Below are positions 52,674 through 61,151 of a stretch of DNA of 64,000 nucleotides, one piece after another. The notes beneath the pieces were generated by a model. The model saw only the letters and a list, made by a program, of their open reading frames with translations, did not search any database and was not told the origin of the DNA. The stretch comes from Inquilinus sp052113205 (GTDB lineage Bacteria; Pseudomonadota; Alphaproteobacteria; DSM-16000; Inquilinaceae): assembly GCF_052113205.1 (NCBI RefSeq), contig NZ_JBFRCU010000012.1, positions 57,433 through 121,432 on the forward strand, written 5' to 3'. Each line of letters starts with the position of its first letter. Within the stretch, counting starts at the first letter, position 1. The position numbers were made by a program, and so were the translations under genes.

Positions 52674-52716
52674 GGCTCCCGCTATGCGAGACGTTTTCAT
52701 ATCCCCCCAATCCGTC

Positions 52717-53759
52717 ATCCCCGCTTTCGTGTTTGGTCCCGGGAGATTGGAGAGACGGAATTGGTGTAGAACAGGGCGTCAGGTATGTGAAGGAGCGGCT
52801 CGGATGGAACTGAAGCTGCACGCCAACGCCACCACCACCCCGAAGATCCGGGCCTACATCCAGACGAGTGACCAGTCGGTCGCCGCCTTGGCTGCGGAGC
52901 TCGGAGTGAGCGAGACCACCATCCGTCGCTGGCGCGGCCGCGACAGCGTCCGGGATCGCCCGCACACACCGAAGCGGCTGACCACCCGTCTGACGGCGCT
53001 GGATGAGGCACTGGTCTGCGAGCTGCGCCGTATGCTGGCCCTGCCGCTCGACGATATCGTCGAGGTGATGCGCCGCTGTGTCCGCCCCGACCTGTCGCGC
53101 AGCGCCATCCATCGCTGCCTCTGCCGCCACGGCCTGAGCCGCCGGCCGACACCCGACAAGATCCCCGCCGGCGTCTTCGAACACGCCACCGTCGGCTTCA
53201 TCCACATCGACCTCAAGCACCTGCCCGCCCTCCAGCGCCAGAAGAGCTATGCCTTCGTCGCCATCGACCGGGCCACCCGCTACGTCTACCTGGAAGTCCA
53301 CACCCGCCGCGACGCCGTCACCGCCGCCGCCTTCCTGAAGCGCTTCCTGGCCGACTTCCCATACCCGGTCCACACCATCCTCACCGACAATGGCAGCGAG
53401 TTCACCGACCGCTTCGCCGTCGACATGCCCGACAAGCCTGAGGGACGCCCTTCCGGACGACACCCCTTCGATCGCGTCTGCCAGCACAACCGCATCGCCC
53501 ACCGGCTCACCCGGCCCTTCCGGCCACAGACCAATGGCCTGGTCGAACGCTTCAACCGTCGCCTCGCCGAAGCCCTCCGCGGCCACCGCGCCGCCGCCCG
53601 CAACGGCGGCAAGAACAAGTTCGACAGCCATCCCGAACGCGATGCCTTCCTGGCCCGCTTCGTTGCCGACTACAATCGCACCAGACTCAAATGCCTCGGC
53701 TACCACGCCCCGCTCGAGGCACTCTCCAATCTCCCGGGACCAAACACGAAAGCGGGGAT
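52717..53759. mobile_element. IS481-like insertion element with perfect 38-bp inverted repeats
   Basis: Inverted repeats at 52717-52754 and 53722-53759 are identical over 38 bp (outer end ATCCCCGCTTTCGTGTTTGG). They bracket a single transposase gene, giving a unit of 1043 bp. No target duplication is apparent at the edges (left flank AATCCGTC, right flank CTCGCAAC). A hairpin with the related CCCGCTTTCGCGGG core lies just outside the right end (about 53785-53810), so the element may have landed in, or evolved from, a dispersed palindrome family. Confidence 0.7.
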
Positions 53760-54276
53760 CTCGCAACGCACTCACCGGCGGGAGATTCCCGCTTTCGCGG
53801 GAATGACGGCCAAGGGATGGGCCGCTGTTCTGAAAAGGTCTCGCTATGCGGCCAGGATCACCCGCAGGGTGCGGCTGGCGGCGCCGGCGGTCAGGTCCAC
53901 GGTGACGCCGCCCTCGGCCCGCGGGGTGGCGGATTCGTCGCCGAGGCGCAGGTCCAGCACCCGGTCCGGCGCCAGCGACGGGAAGCGCAGCCAGGCGCCA
54001 GGCGGCAGCTCCGGCGGCAGGGTGACGGCGATGTCGCCCTCGCCGAAGCGCAGCTGCGACAGCCGGCCCCGGAGATTGGTCTCCAGCAGGATCCGGCTGC
54101 CGCGGCGCAGCGCCAGCACGCCGTCCGCGATCGCGACCGTCACCGCGCCGGCCGGGCTGGCGATCGGGCCGAGCGTCGCGTCGGTGCCGCCATTCACCAG
54201 CTCCCACCCGCCCCAGGGATTGATGTCCATCACCTGGGCGACGCCCAAAGCCGGCATCAGCGCGCCCCAGCTGTAG
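52804..54276 (+). CDS. IS481-family transposase, reading through the right inverted repeat
   Basis: DDE transposase. It has an N-terminal helix-turn-helix (about 20-50; SVAALAAELGVSETTIRRWRG) and an rve integrase core with the aspartate of FIHIDLKHL, the aspartate of ILTDNGSEF and the glutamate of LVERFNRR. ATG at 52804 has AAGGAG nine bases upstream. About 305 residues lie before the right repeat. The frame has no stop inside the element, and the last ~170 residues are encoded by flanking DNA antisense to the glycosidase gene. The functional protein probably ends near the repeat, so the C-terminus should be treated as artefactual. Confidence 0.8.
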   Translation: MELKLHANATTTPKIRAYIQTSDQSVAALAAELGVSETTIRRWRGRDSVRDRPHTPKRLTTRLTALDEALVCELRRMLALPLDDIVEVMRRCVRPDLSRSAIHRCLCRHGLSRRPTPDKIPAGVFEHATVGFIHIDLKHLPALQRQKSYAFVAIDRATRYVYLEVHTRRDAVTAAAFLKRFLADFPYPVHTILTDNGSEFTDRFAVDMPDKPEGRPSGRHPFDRVCQHNRIAHRLTRPFRPQTNGLVERFNRRLAEALRGHRAAARNGGKNKFDSHPERDAFLARFVADYNRTRLKCLGYHAPLEALSNLPGPNTKAGISQRTHRREIPAFAGMTAKGWAAVLKRSRYAARITRRVRLAAPAVRSTVTPPSARGVADSSPRRRSSTRSGASDGKRSQAPGGSSGGRVTAMSPSPKRSCDSRPRRLVSSRIRLPRRSASTPSAIATVTAPAGLAIGPSVASVPPFTSSHPPQGLMSITWATPKAGISAPQL

Positions 54277-56069
54277 AAGCCCTCGGTGTCGGGCTGGTCC
54301 ATCGGCTCGCCGGTCTCGGCGTTGAAGTTCTCCGGGCACAGCCGGCGCTCGTCCCAGGCCCGGGCGAACAGGCGGACGCTGTCATCGGCCAGGCGCGCGG
54401 CCTCGGCCTCGAAGCCGTTGCGGCGCAGCCCGTGCCAGACCATCCAGTTCAAGGGCGGCCAGATCCGGCCGCGCCAGTAGGAATTGTCCTTCGCCGCCGG
54501 GTCGTCCCGCGTGGTGCCGGGGATGACGAACTCGCCGCCGAAGGTGGCCGGGTCCTCGAGATGGGCCAGCAGTTGCTGCGCCTGGTCGGGCGAGGCGGCG
54601 CCGCAGATCAGCGGGTAGAAGCTGGTCGGCCCCAGGCTGCGCACGAAGTCGCCGGACCACAGCCGGTTGGCGAAGATGCCGCGGCTGTCGTCCCACAGCT
54701 CCGTGCCGATCTTCGCCCGGGTGCGGGCAGCGGTCTCGGCATGGGCGGCCGCGGCGGCCTCGTCGCCCAGCTCGGCGGCGATCCAGGACAGCACCTCGGC
54801 GTCGAAGGCCAGCAGGCTGTTCAGCCCGACATCCTCCGACCGCAGCGTGCGCGTCTCCGGGTCGTAGGCCGCCTGGTCATGGATCGGCGAGTTGTCCATG
54901 CTGGATTCGTTGCGGGCGCCGAAGGAGGTGCCCTTGTACAGCCCCTCGCCGACATCCGAGGTGCCGTAGGAGACCAAGCCCCGGCCGCGCGGGTCGCGCT
55001 CGCGCCACCACCAGGCGTGGTTGCGCGCCAGCGTGGCATAGGCCAGCTCCAGCATCGGCCGCGAGCGGGCGCGGAGATAGATCAGCCACAGCAGGAACGA
55101 TCCGATCGGCAGCTGGGTGCGGTCGACCCAGGCGTCGTTGGCGGTCAGCAGGCAGGCCAGGTTGCCCTCCGGCGTGGCGCTGGCCAGCGACGCCGCCAGG
55201 TTCTCGCGCGCCATCTCCTGGTCCAGGTACCCGGTCAGCAGCGCGTTGTAGAGCTGGTCGTTCAGCCAGACGCCGAAGCCGCCGAATTTCGACAGGTTCC
55301 AGTTCCGGCTGATCGAGGTGTAGGGCCGGTGGTTGACCTCGTCCCACACCGTGTTCCAGGCCATCACGTCGCGCAGTGCGTCCAGCGCCCCGGCCTGCGT
55401 TCCGGTCTGGCCGGGCAGGGCAGGGGCCTCGCCGGGCTCGGCCGCCAGCGCCTTGGCGCGCTCGACCGCCAGATCGGCCCGGTCGGCCACGGCGACGCCG
55501 ATGCCGCCATTGCGCATCATCTCCAGGTTGAAGCGCAGCACCAGCACCGGCGCCGCCTCCGACCGCGAGGCGAGGTGGAAATAGCCGTTCGTCTCGTAAT
55601 CCGCGGCCACGGCCTCGACCGTGGCGTGGCCGGTCACCTGCACCGGCGGCTCGGCGCTGGCCAGGGCGACGAAGCGGTGGCCGACCTTGACCACGGCGGC
55701 GCCGGCGGGGTCCCAGCGCACGGTCTGGCCATCCTCGGCCGACAGGCACAGGTTGAACCAGAACCGCAGGCCCCATTCGCCGGTCTTCGTGGTGCGCCAG
55801 GTTCCGGACAGCTCGAACGGACCGCGCTTGGCCCAGCGCCAGGCCAGGCCGGTGCCGGCATGGTCGAGGTCCAGCTCCACCAGTCCGCCATCCAGGGCGT
55901 GGCGGCCGTAGCGCACCGACTTGGCCGGGAACAGCGTCGCGCTGCGGCTGCTGTCGGCATAGGCCAGCGGCGTCACCCGCACGCCGAGCGGCAGGAACAC
56001 CATCTCGGCCGGGCGGCTGGACCAGGTGTTCCAGGCCCGGGCGAGCGGGACGGTGGTATCGCGCAGCAT
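53844..56069 (-). CDS. GH63-like glycoside hydrolase
   Basis: Predicted cytoplasmic (alpha/alpha)6-barrel glycosidase of 741 residues with no signal peptide. An N-terminal beta-rich part (about 1-200) precedes the catalytic barrel. Characteristic pieces are SISRNWNLSKFGGFG, ARNESSMDNSP, YWRGRIWPPLNWMVWHGL and EGFYSWGALM, which recall the GH63/mannosylglycerate- and glucosylglycerate-hydrolase branch. Its ATG lies one base after the isochorismatase-like stop. As the last gene of an importer operon it may hydrolyse the imported glycoside. Its 3' end is overlapped antisense by the transposase read-through. Confidence 0.82.
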   Translation of the reverse strand: MLRDTTVPLARAWNTWSSRPAEMVFLPLGVRVTPLAYADSSRSATLFPAKSVRYGRHALDGGLVELDLDHAGTGLAWRWAKRGPFELSGTWRTTKTGEWGLRFWFNLCLSAEDGQTVRWDPAGAAVVKVGHRFVALASAEPPVQVTGHATVEAVAADYETNGYFHLASRSEAAPVLVLRFNLEMMRNGGIGVAVADRADLAVERAKALAAEPGEAPALPGQTGTQAGALDALRDVMAWNTVWDEVNHRPYTSISRNWNLSKFGGFGVWLNDQLYNALLTGYLDQEMARENLAASLASATPEGNLACLLTANDAWVDRTQLPIGSFLLWLIYLRARSRPMLELAYATLARNHAWWWRERDPRGRGLVSYGTSDVGEGLYKGTSFGARNESSMDNSPIHDQAAYDPETRTLRSEDVGLNSLLAFDAEVLSWIAAELGDEAAAAAHAETAARTRAKIGTELWDDSRGIFANRLWSGDFVRSLGPTSFYPLICGAASPDQAQQLLAHLEDPATFGGEFVIPGTTRDDPAAKDNSYWRGRIWPPLNWMVWHGLRRNGFEAEAARLADDSVRLFARAWDERRLCPENFNAETGEPMDQPDTEGFYSWGALMPALGVAQVMDINPWGGWELVNGGTDATLGPIASPAGAVTVAIADGVLALRRGSRILLETNLRGRLSQLRFGEGDIAVTLPPELPPGAWLRFPSLAPDRVLDLRLGDESATPRAEGGVTVDLTAGAASRTLRVILAA

Positions 56070-56070
56070 C

Positions 56071-56661
56071 TCAGCTCCAGGCCCGCAGGGCCGCTTCGGT
56101 CGTGACGATCTCCACCTGCTGGTCGAAGCGCGGCAGGATCAGGTCCAGCGTGGCGTGATGGCCGGGCAGCGACGAGCTGGTCATCGCGTCGGCCACGGCG
56201 ACGATGCGGAAGCCGCGGTCGATGCCGTCGAGGATGGTGCCGAGGACGCAGACATCGGTCTCCACCCCGGTGACGATCAGCGTGTCGGCGCCCAACGCGG
56301 CCAGCCGGTCGACGAATTCCGGCGCGGCGAAGGCGGAATGGGTCGGCTTGTCGATGACGCTGCCGGGTTCGGCCAGGGCGGCGAGATCGGCCACCAGATC
56401 CAGCATGCCGGGCGCCAGGCTCGGCCGGGTCACCGCGGCCCAATGCGTGTAGTAGCGGCGCCAGGTGCCGGGGGCGTCCTCCGCCCGCTCCGGCGTCACG
56501 AAGCGCGGGAACAGCGTGCGGCCGGCCTTGGCCAGCGCGGCGACATTGGGGACGATGCCCATCAGCGCCGGGGTCGACCACACCGTGTCCTCGGCGAACA
56601 GGCGCTGCAGGTCGATGGCGATGTGGATCGTGTTCGGTGACAGCGGCCCGAAGCGCAGCAT
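56071..56661 (-). CDS. Isochorismatase-family cysteine hydrolase
   Basis: Hydrolase of 196 residues with the catalytic triad visible as D17 (IAIDLQRLF), K105 (VIDKPTHSAF) and C138 (GVETDVCVLGT). The family cleaves amides, ureido compounds or vinyl ethers; the substrate here is unknown. Start overlaps the upstream ATPase stop by one base (TGATG), so it is part of the importer operon. Confidence 0.9.
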   Translation of the reverse strand: MLRFGPLSPNTIHIAIDLQRLFAEDTVWSTPALMGIVPNVAALAKAGRTLFPRFVTPERAEDAPGTWRRYYTHWAAVTRPSLAPGMLDLVADLAALAEPGSVIDKPTHSAFAAPEFVDRLAALGADTLIVTGVETDVCVLGTILDGIDRGFRIVAVADAMTSSSLPGHHATLDLILPRFDQQVEIVTTEAALRAWS

Positions 56662-57731
56662 CAGTCCTCCAGCGCGATGGTGTGGGCGGCGGACCAGCCC
56701 AGGGTGACGGACGCGCCGGGCTCCGGTGCCGCGCTGTCCTGGGACCGGTTCTGGGCGAAGACCTTCAGCTCGCGCCCGTCCGGCCCGGCCAGCAGATAGG
56801 TCGAGACGGCGCCGGCATAGATCACCTCGCGCAGCGTCGCCGGCAGGTGGTTGTCGAACGGGCTGGCGGTGTTCGGCGCCAGGATCGTCATCTTCTCCGG
56901 CCGCACCGCCAGCGTGACCTTGGACCCGGCCGCCGGCAGCGGACCGGCGACCCGCACCGTGCCGCCCGGCACCTCGACGCTGCCGGCCACGACTGTGCCC
57001 TCGAGGAAGTTGGCGTCGCCCAGGAATCCGGCGGCGAAGCGGGTGCGCGGCTGCTCGTAGATCTCGCCCGGCGCCCCGTCCTGCACGATCCGGCCGCGAT
57101 CCAGGATGGCGATGCGGTCGGACAGGGTCAGCGCCTCCTCCTGGTCATGGGTGACGAAGATGGTGGTCAGGCCGCTCTCGCGCTGGATCCGCTTCAGCTC
57201 GACCTGCATCTCCTGCCGCAGCCGCCGGTCCAGCGCCGACAGCGGCTCGTCCAGCAGCAACACGGTCGGCTTGGTGACGATGGCGCGGGCCAGCGCGACG
57301 CGCTGCTGCTGCCCACCCGACAGCTGCTTCGGGCTGCGGCTCTCGAAGCCGGTCAGGCGCACCAGCTCCAGCGCCTCGCGCGCCTCCTTGGCGGCGGAGG
57401 GGCCGCGCACGCCGCGCCGGTTCAGCCCGAACATCACGTTCTGCAGCACGGTCATGTGCGGGAACAGGGCGTAGGACTGGAACACCATGCCGATGCGCCG
57501 CTTCCACACCGGCACCCGCGTCACCTCCTCGGGCCCGATGCGCAGCTCGCCCTCATCCGGCACCACGAAGCCGGCGACGATGCGCAGCAGCGTGGTCTTG
57601 CCCGAGCCGGAGGGGCCGAGCAGGCTGGTGAAGCGCCCGGCCTCGAAGGTCGCGCTGATCCGGTCCAGCACGGTGGCGGGGCCATAGCGCTTGCTGATGG
57701 CCGTGACCTCAACCCCGTTAACGCCGCTCAC
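56661..57731 (-). CDS. ABC importer ATP-binding protein (PotA-like)
   Basis: ATPase of 356 residues with Walker A GPSGSGKTT near 39-47, signature LSGGQQQRVALA, Walker B LLLDEPLSALD and H-loop VTHDQEEA. A C-terminal TOBE domain covers about 270-350. GTG at 57731 has GGGAGG five to six bases upstream and overlaps the permease gene by 14 bases. The class includes polyamine and related importers. Confidence 0.93.
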   Translation of the reverse strand: MSGVNGVEVTAISKRYGPATVLDRISATFEAGRFTSLLGPSGSGKTTLLRIVAGFVVPDEGELRIGPEEVTRVPVWKRRIGMVFQSYALFPHMTVLQNVMFGLNRRGVRGPSAAKEAREALELVRLTGFESRSPKQLSGGQQQRVALARAIVTKPTVLLLDEPLSALDRRLRQEMQVELKRIQRESGLTTIFVTHDQEEALTLSDRIAILDRGRIVQDGAPGEIYEQPRTRFAAGFLGDANFLEGTVVAGSVEVPGGTVRVAGPLPAAGSKVTLAVRPEKMTILAPNTASPFDNHLPATLREVIYAGAVSTYLLAGPDGRELKVFAQNRSQDSAAPEPGASVTLGWSAAHTIALED

Positions 57732-58497
57732 GGGCGCCTCCCATGTTCGACAGCAGGGCAAAAGCGAGAACCAGGACCATCGAGGCGCCCAGGAGGATGG
57801 TGGAGATGGCGTTGATCTCCGGCGTGAAGCCCTTGCGGATGGCGGAGTAGATCTCCACCGGCAGGGTGGTGACGCCGGGCGTGGCCAGGAAGTAGGAGAC
57901 CACGAACTGGTCCAGCGACACGGCGAAGGCGAACAGCGCCGCGGCGATGATGCTGGGCAGCAGCAGCGGCAGGGTGACGCTGAAGAAGGCGTGCAGCGGG
58001 GTCGACCCCAGGCTCATCGCCGCCTCCTCCAGGTCGGCGCGCTGCGACTGCAGCCCGGTGCCGACCACCAGCACGACATAGGGGATGGCCAGGGCGACAT
58101 GGCCGATGGTCATGGCGAACAGGCCGCGGCCGATGCCGGTGGAGAAGAAGAACACCAGCATGGCGGTGCCGGTGATCAGCCAGGGAATGGCGATCGGCGG
58201 CAGCAGCAGCAGCTGCAGCAGCGACCGGCCGCGGAACTTGCGCCGCGACAGGGCCAGCGAAGCGGGGGTGCCGATCGCGGTCGCCAGGATGGCGGTGACG
58301 ATGGCCAGGACCAGGCTGTTGCCGCTGGCCGACAGCAGCCGGTCGTTGCCCGGCAGCTTGGCGAACCAGTCGAGCGAGAATTCGAAGGGCAGCTGGTACA
58401 GCGGCGAGGCGTTGAACGCCATCACCACCATCACCGCGATTGGCAGGTACAGGAAGGCGATGACGATCCAGAGATGGGCGAGGCCGAGGCGTCTCAT
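57718..58497 (-). CDS. ABC importer permease (PotC-like)
   Basis: Permease of 259 residues with six predicted helices, opening MRRLGLAHLWIVIAFLYLPI. The EAA loop is DLEEAAMSLGSTPLHAFFSVTLPLL near 155-179. It is separated from the first permease gene by a 331-base palindromic block instead of the usual overlap. Confidence 0.92.
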   Translation of the reverse strand: MRRLGLAHLWIVIAFLYLPIAVMVVMAFNASPLYQLPFEFSLDWFAKLPGNDRLLSASGNSLVLAIVTAILATAIGTPASLALSRRKFRGRSLLQLLLLPPIAIPWLITGTAMLVFFFSTGIGRGLFAMTIGHVALAIPYVVLVVGTGLQSQRADLEEAAMSLGSTPLHAFFSVTLPLLLPSIIAAALFAFAVSLDQFVVSYFLATPGVTTLPVEIYSAIRKGFTPEINAISTILLGASMVLVLAFALLSNMGGARERR

Positions 58498-58828
58498 GCG
58501 CGGTCCCTCCCGGTTCCGGCGCAGTCGGGTTCAGGCATCGCGGGACGATACCGGCGGCGGGGATGCGAACAGATTGCCTCTCCCGCTTGCGGGAGAGGTC
58601 GGACATCCGAAGGATGTCCGGGTGAGGGCATAGCGGCCTTGCCGAAAGCACGGCTTTGCCGCGAAAGAGCGCATGATCCGCCCGGTCCTGAAACGCTGAT
58701 CCTGACCGCGGCCGGGCCGCCCTCACCCGGTCTCGCTGCGCGAGCCCGACCTCTCCCGCAAGCGGGAGAGGCAAAGGAATAGCGCCCGGAGATCTGCGAA
58801 TGGGACGGGGACTTGGCGAGAGAACCCA
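58498..58828. other. 331-base gap between the two permease genes
   Basis: No gene is supported. The gap is dominated by the mosaic inverted repeat at 58576-58772 and otherwise holds the probable ribosome site of the second permease. Within a four-gene importer operon such a spacer is unusual. Confidence 0.6.
58576..58772. repeat. Mosaic inverted repeat, GCCTCTCCCGCTTGCGGGAGAGG family
   Basis: The ends are an inverted pair: GCCTCTCCCGCTTGCGGGAG at the left and its complement at the right. Each arm is itself a hairpin. An inner CCGGGTGAGGGC / GCCCTCACCCGG pair also matches. The roughly 200-base unit can fold into one long branched hairpin. It lies inside the importer operon. Confidence 0.8.
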
Positions 58829-59749
58829 TCATGCCCCCGCCCCCTGCTGCCGCTTCAGCACCGGTGCGGCCAGGGCGAAGATCGCCAGCACGATCGCCAG
58901 CATGGTGAAGGACAAAGCGGCGCCCAGCGGCCAGTTGAAGGCCTGGGTGAACTGGTCCTCGATCACCGTGCCCATGGTGACGCCGACCCGGCCGCCGAGG
59001 ATGCGCGGCTCCATGAAGCTGCCGATCACCGGCACGAAGATCAGGACCGAGCCGGAGACCAGCCCCGGCGTCGCCAGCGGCAGGATGATCTTCCAGAACA
59101 CCACCGGCGCCCGGGCACCCAGGCTTCGCGCCGCCTCCAGGATCTGGTCGTCGATCGCCACCAGCGACAGGTAGCAGGTCAGGATCATGTAGGGCAGGTA
59201 GGCATGCACCAGCCCGACCACGATGGCGGGGTAGGTGTACAGCAGGCCCAGCGGCGCCGCGTCCGGCAGGATCCAGTGATAGAGGCCATCGATGATGCCG
59301 CCGTCGCGCAGCACCATGGTCCAGGAGAAGACGCGGACCAGTCCGTTGGTCCAGAACGGCAGGATGATCAGCAGGAACAGCACCTGCCGGGTGCGGCCGA
59401 AGGTGGAGCGGGCCAGGGCCAGCGCCGCCGGCAGGCCGACCGCGGCGCAGATCAGCGTGGTCCAGATCCCGATCGACAGCGAGGTCCAGGCGACGTCGCG
59501 CAGATAGGGCCGCTTGAGGAAGGCCAGGTAGTTGTCGAGGGTCCAGACGATCGCCCGCCCGCCGAACGGCGCCACCTTCAGGAAGGAGAAGCCGAGCATC
59601 ATCAGCAGCGGCAGGAAGATCGCCAGCGTCAGCCAGCCATAGGCCGGCAGCAACAGCCCCGCCGTGGCCACCCAGCCGCGCTTCTCCGCCCCGCCCGCGG
59701 CCGGCGCGGTGATGGCGGAAGCGGTTGTCGGCGCCGCCAGCTCGGTCAT
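58829..59749 (-). CDS. ABC importer permease (PotB-like)
   Basis: Permease of 306 residues with an alanine-rich N-terminus, first helix near 28-52 and EAA loop QILEAARSLGARAPVVFWKIILPLA near 200-224. ATG at 59749 has AAGGGGA seven to eight bases upstream, preferred over GTG at 59767. Separated from the binding-protein gene by about 295 bases of palindromic sequence. Confidence 0.92.
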   Translation of the reverse strand: MTELAAPTTASAITAPAAGGAEKRGWVATAGLLLPAYGWLTLAIFLPLLMMLGFSFLKVAPFGGRAIVWTLDNYLAFLKRPYLRDVAWTSLSIGIWTTLICAAVGLPAALALARSTFGRTRQVLFLLIILPFWTNGLVRVFSWTMVLRDGGIIDGLYHWILPDAAPLGLLYTYPAIVVGLVHAYLPYMILTCYLSLVAIDDQILEAARSLGARAPVVFWKIILPLATPGLVSGSVLIFVPVIGSFMEPRILGGRVGVTMGTVIEDQFTQAFNWPLGAALSFTMLAIVLAIFALAAPVLKRQQGAGA

Positions 59750-59787
59750 CGGGTCATCCCCTTGCACCCATCCTCAAACTCTCCTCC

Positions 59788-59876
59788 TGTCATCCTCGGG
59801 CTTGACCCGAGAACGAGGGGCTTCGAGAGCGGCTCTTGGCGGCCCCTGGATGCCCGGGTCAAGCCCGGGCATGACA
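59788..59876. repeat. Intergenic palindrome, TGTCATCCTCGGGCTTGACCC family
   Basis: Starts TGTCATCCTCGGGCTTGACC and ends CGGGTCAAGCCCGGGCATGACA, with a GC-rich middle. Related to the repeat at 33155-33232. It lies between the binding-protein and first permease genes. Confidence 0.78.
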
Positions 59877-59911
59877 GAAATGAAGCGATGCGTAGCCTCT
59901 CCCGCCCCAAA

Positions 59912-60001
59912 CCGTCATTGCGAGGAGGCGCAGCCGACGAAGCAATCCATGCCGCCGCTCTTGCTGCCCCATGGATTGCTACGCTGCGCTCGCAGTGACG
60001 G
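59912..60001. repeat. Intergenic palindrome, CCGTCATTGCGAGGAGGCG family
   Basis: Starts CCGTCATTGCGAGGAGGCGC and ends CTCGCAGTGACGG, with an inner GAAGCAATCCATG / CATGGATTGCT pair. Same family as the repeat at 22517-22601. It stands next to the repeat at 59788-59876, giving a double hairpin just after the binding-protein stop. Confidence 0.78.
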
Positions 60002-60044
60002 TATTGAATGAGGCAAACGGGCGAGGCAACGCAACGAGCCAAGC

Positions 60045-61115
60045 CTATCCCGCGTAGAACGCCTTCGTCTCCTGCCACAGGTCCGAGAACGCCGTCCTCT
60101 GGTCGTCGCTCAGCGGCGACATGAACTGCAACTGGGACAGGTACTCGGCCTTGTGGATCTGCTTGTTCAGGTCGTCGGCCGGCAGCGCCGCCATAGCCTT
60201 GGCGTTGGCCGAGGCCGGGGCGCCGACATTGGTGGCCCAGTAATCGTAGAAGCCGGGGTCGATCATGTAGTTGATGAAGGCCAGACCCGACTCCTTGCGG
60301 GTGCTGGTGGCCGGCACCGACAGCCCGTCGATCCAGCCGATCCCGCCTTCCTTCGGCACCACGAAGTCGACCGCCAGCTTGAAGTTGCGCTGCGACCGCA
60401 CGGCCGCGCCCGACCAGTAGATCGAGACGTCGAACTCGCCGGCGGCGAAGGCCTTGTTCCACTGGTCCTCACTGGACCACAGCAGCTTCACGCCGGGCTT
60501 CAGCTCCTTCAGCTTGGCGGCGACGGCGGCCATGTCCTTGGGCGCGTTGATGTCCTGCCCGGTCATCAGCGCGCCGATGCCGATCGCGGTGACGGCGTCG
60601 TCGAACAGGGCGACGCGGCCGGCCTGGGCCGGGTCGGCCAGCACCGCTAGGCTGTCGGCCTTCACCTTGTCGCGGCGCAGGCCCAGCGCGTTGATGCCCC
60701 ACAGCCAGGACACGCCATAGGCCTTGCCGTCCTTGTGGAAATTGGCGTGGTCGCGCAGCGCCGGCGCCAGGTCGGCGGCGTTCGGCACCTTGGCCAGGTC
60801 CAGGGGCTCCAGCAGGTCCTCGGCCTGGGCCTGCAGGGTGCGGGCGCTGTTGATCAGCACCACGTCATAGGTGCCGGGGTTGGTGCGCAGCTTGGTCAGC
60901 ATCTCCTCTTCGGAGTTGAAATAGTCGTGCTTGACCTCGATGCCGGTCTTCTCGGTGAAGGCCTTCAGGGCCCAGGCCTCGTCGGTGCCGTAGCCCTGCC
61001 AGTTCAGGACATAGATGGTCTCGGCCGCCCGCGCCCGGCGCAGCGGCATGGCCCCGGCCAGTGCCCCGGCCCCGAGCAGGGCGCCGAACCGGCGCCGATT
61101 GACTATGACGGACAT
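60045..61115 (-). CDS. ABC importer substrate-binding protein (PotD/PotF-like)
   Basis: Periplasmic binding protein of 356 residues with a Tat-type signal (R7-R8-R9-F-G then a short hydrophobic stretch, cleavage near 30 after ARA). The mature part opens ETIYVLNWQGYGTDEA and contains YDVVLINSARTLQAQ, as in spermidine/putrescine-class binders. ATG at 61115 has GGGGAG about seven bases upstream. It is the first gene of the leftward importer/hydrolase/glycosidase operon. Confidence 0.92.
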   Translation of the reverse strand: MSVIVNRRRFGALLGAGALAGAMPLRRARAAETIYVLNWQGYGTDEAWALKAFTEKTGIEVKHDYFNSEEEMLTKLRTNPGTYDVVLINSARTLQAQAEDLLEPLDLAKVPNAADLAPALRDHANFHKDGKAYGVSWLWGINALGLRRDKVKADSLAVLADPAQAGRVALFDDAVTAIGIGALMTGQDINAPKDMAAVAAKLKELKPGVKLLWSSEDQWNKAFAAGEFDVSIYWSGAAVRSQRNFKLAVDFVVPKEGGIGWIDGLSVPATSTRKESGLAFINYMIDPGFYDYWATNVGAPASANAKAMAALPADDLNKQIHKAEYLSQLQFMSPLSDDQRTAFSDLWQETKAFYAG

Positions 61116-61137
61116 GAAACGCTCCCCGGCGGTTATT

Positions 61138-61151
61138 GTTTGTACACAAAC
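61138..61151. promoter_or_regulatory. Operator-like palindrome GTTTGTACACAAAC
   Basis: Perfect 6-bp arms around a 2-base centre, 23 bases upstream of the binding-protein ATG in the leftward operon. The TTTGT-N2-ACAAA shape resembles GntR-type sites. No regulator gene is adjacent in the window. Confidence 0.5.

Noticed and set aside
52651..52803. Upstream extension of the transposase frame
   Set aside because: It crosses the left inverted repeat and lacks a ribosome site, whereas ATG at 52804 has AAGGAG and starts the family-typical N-terminus.
56661..61115. Assigning the importer as a true polyamine transporter
   Set aside because: Class resemblance to PotABCD is clear, but co-transcription with a glycosidase and a hydrolase argues against naming the substrate.
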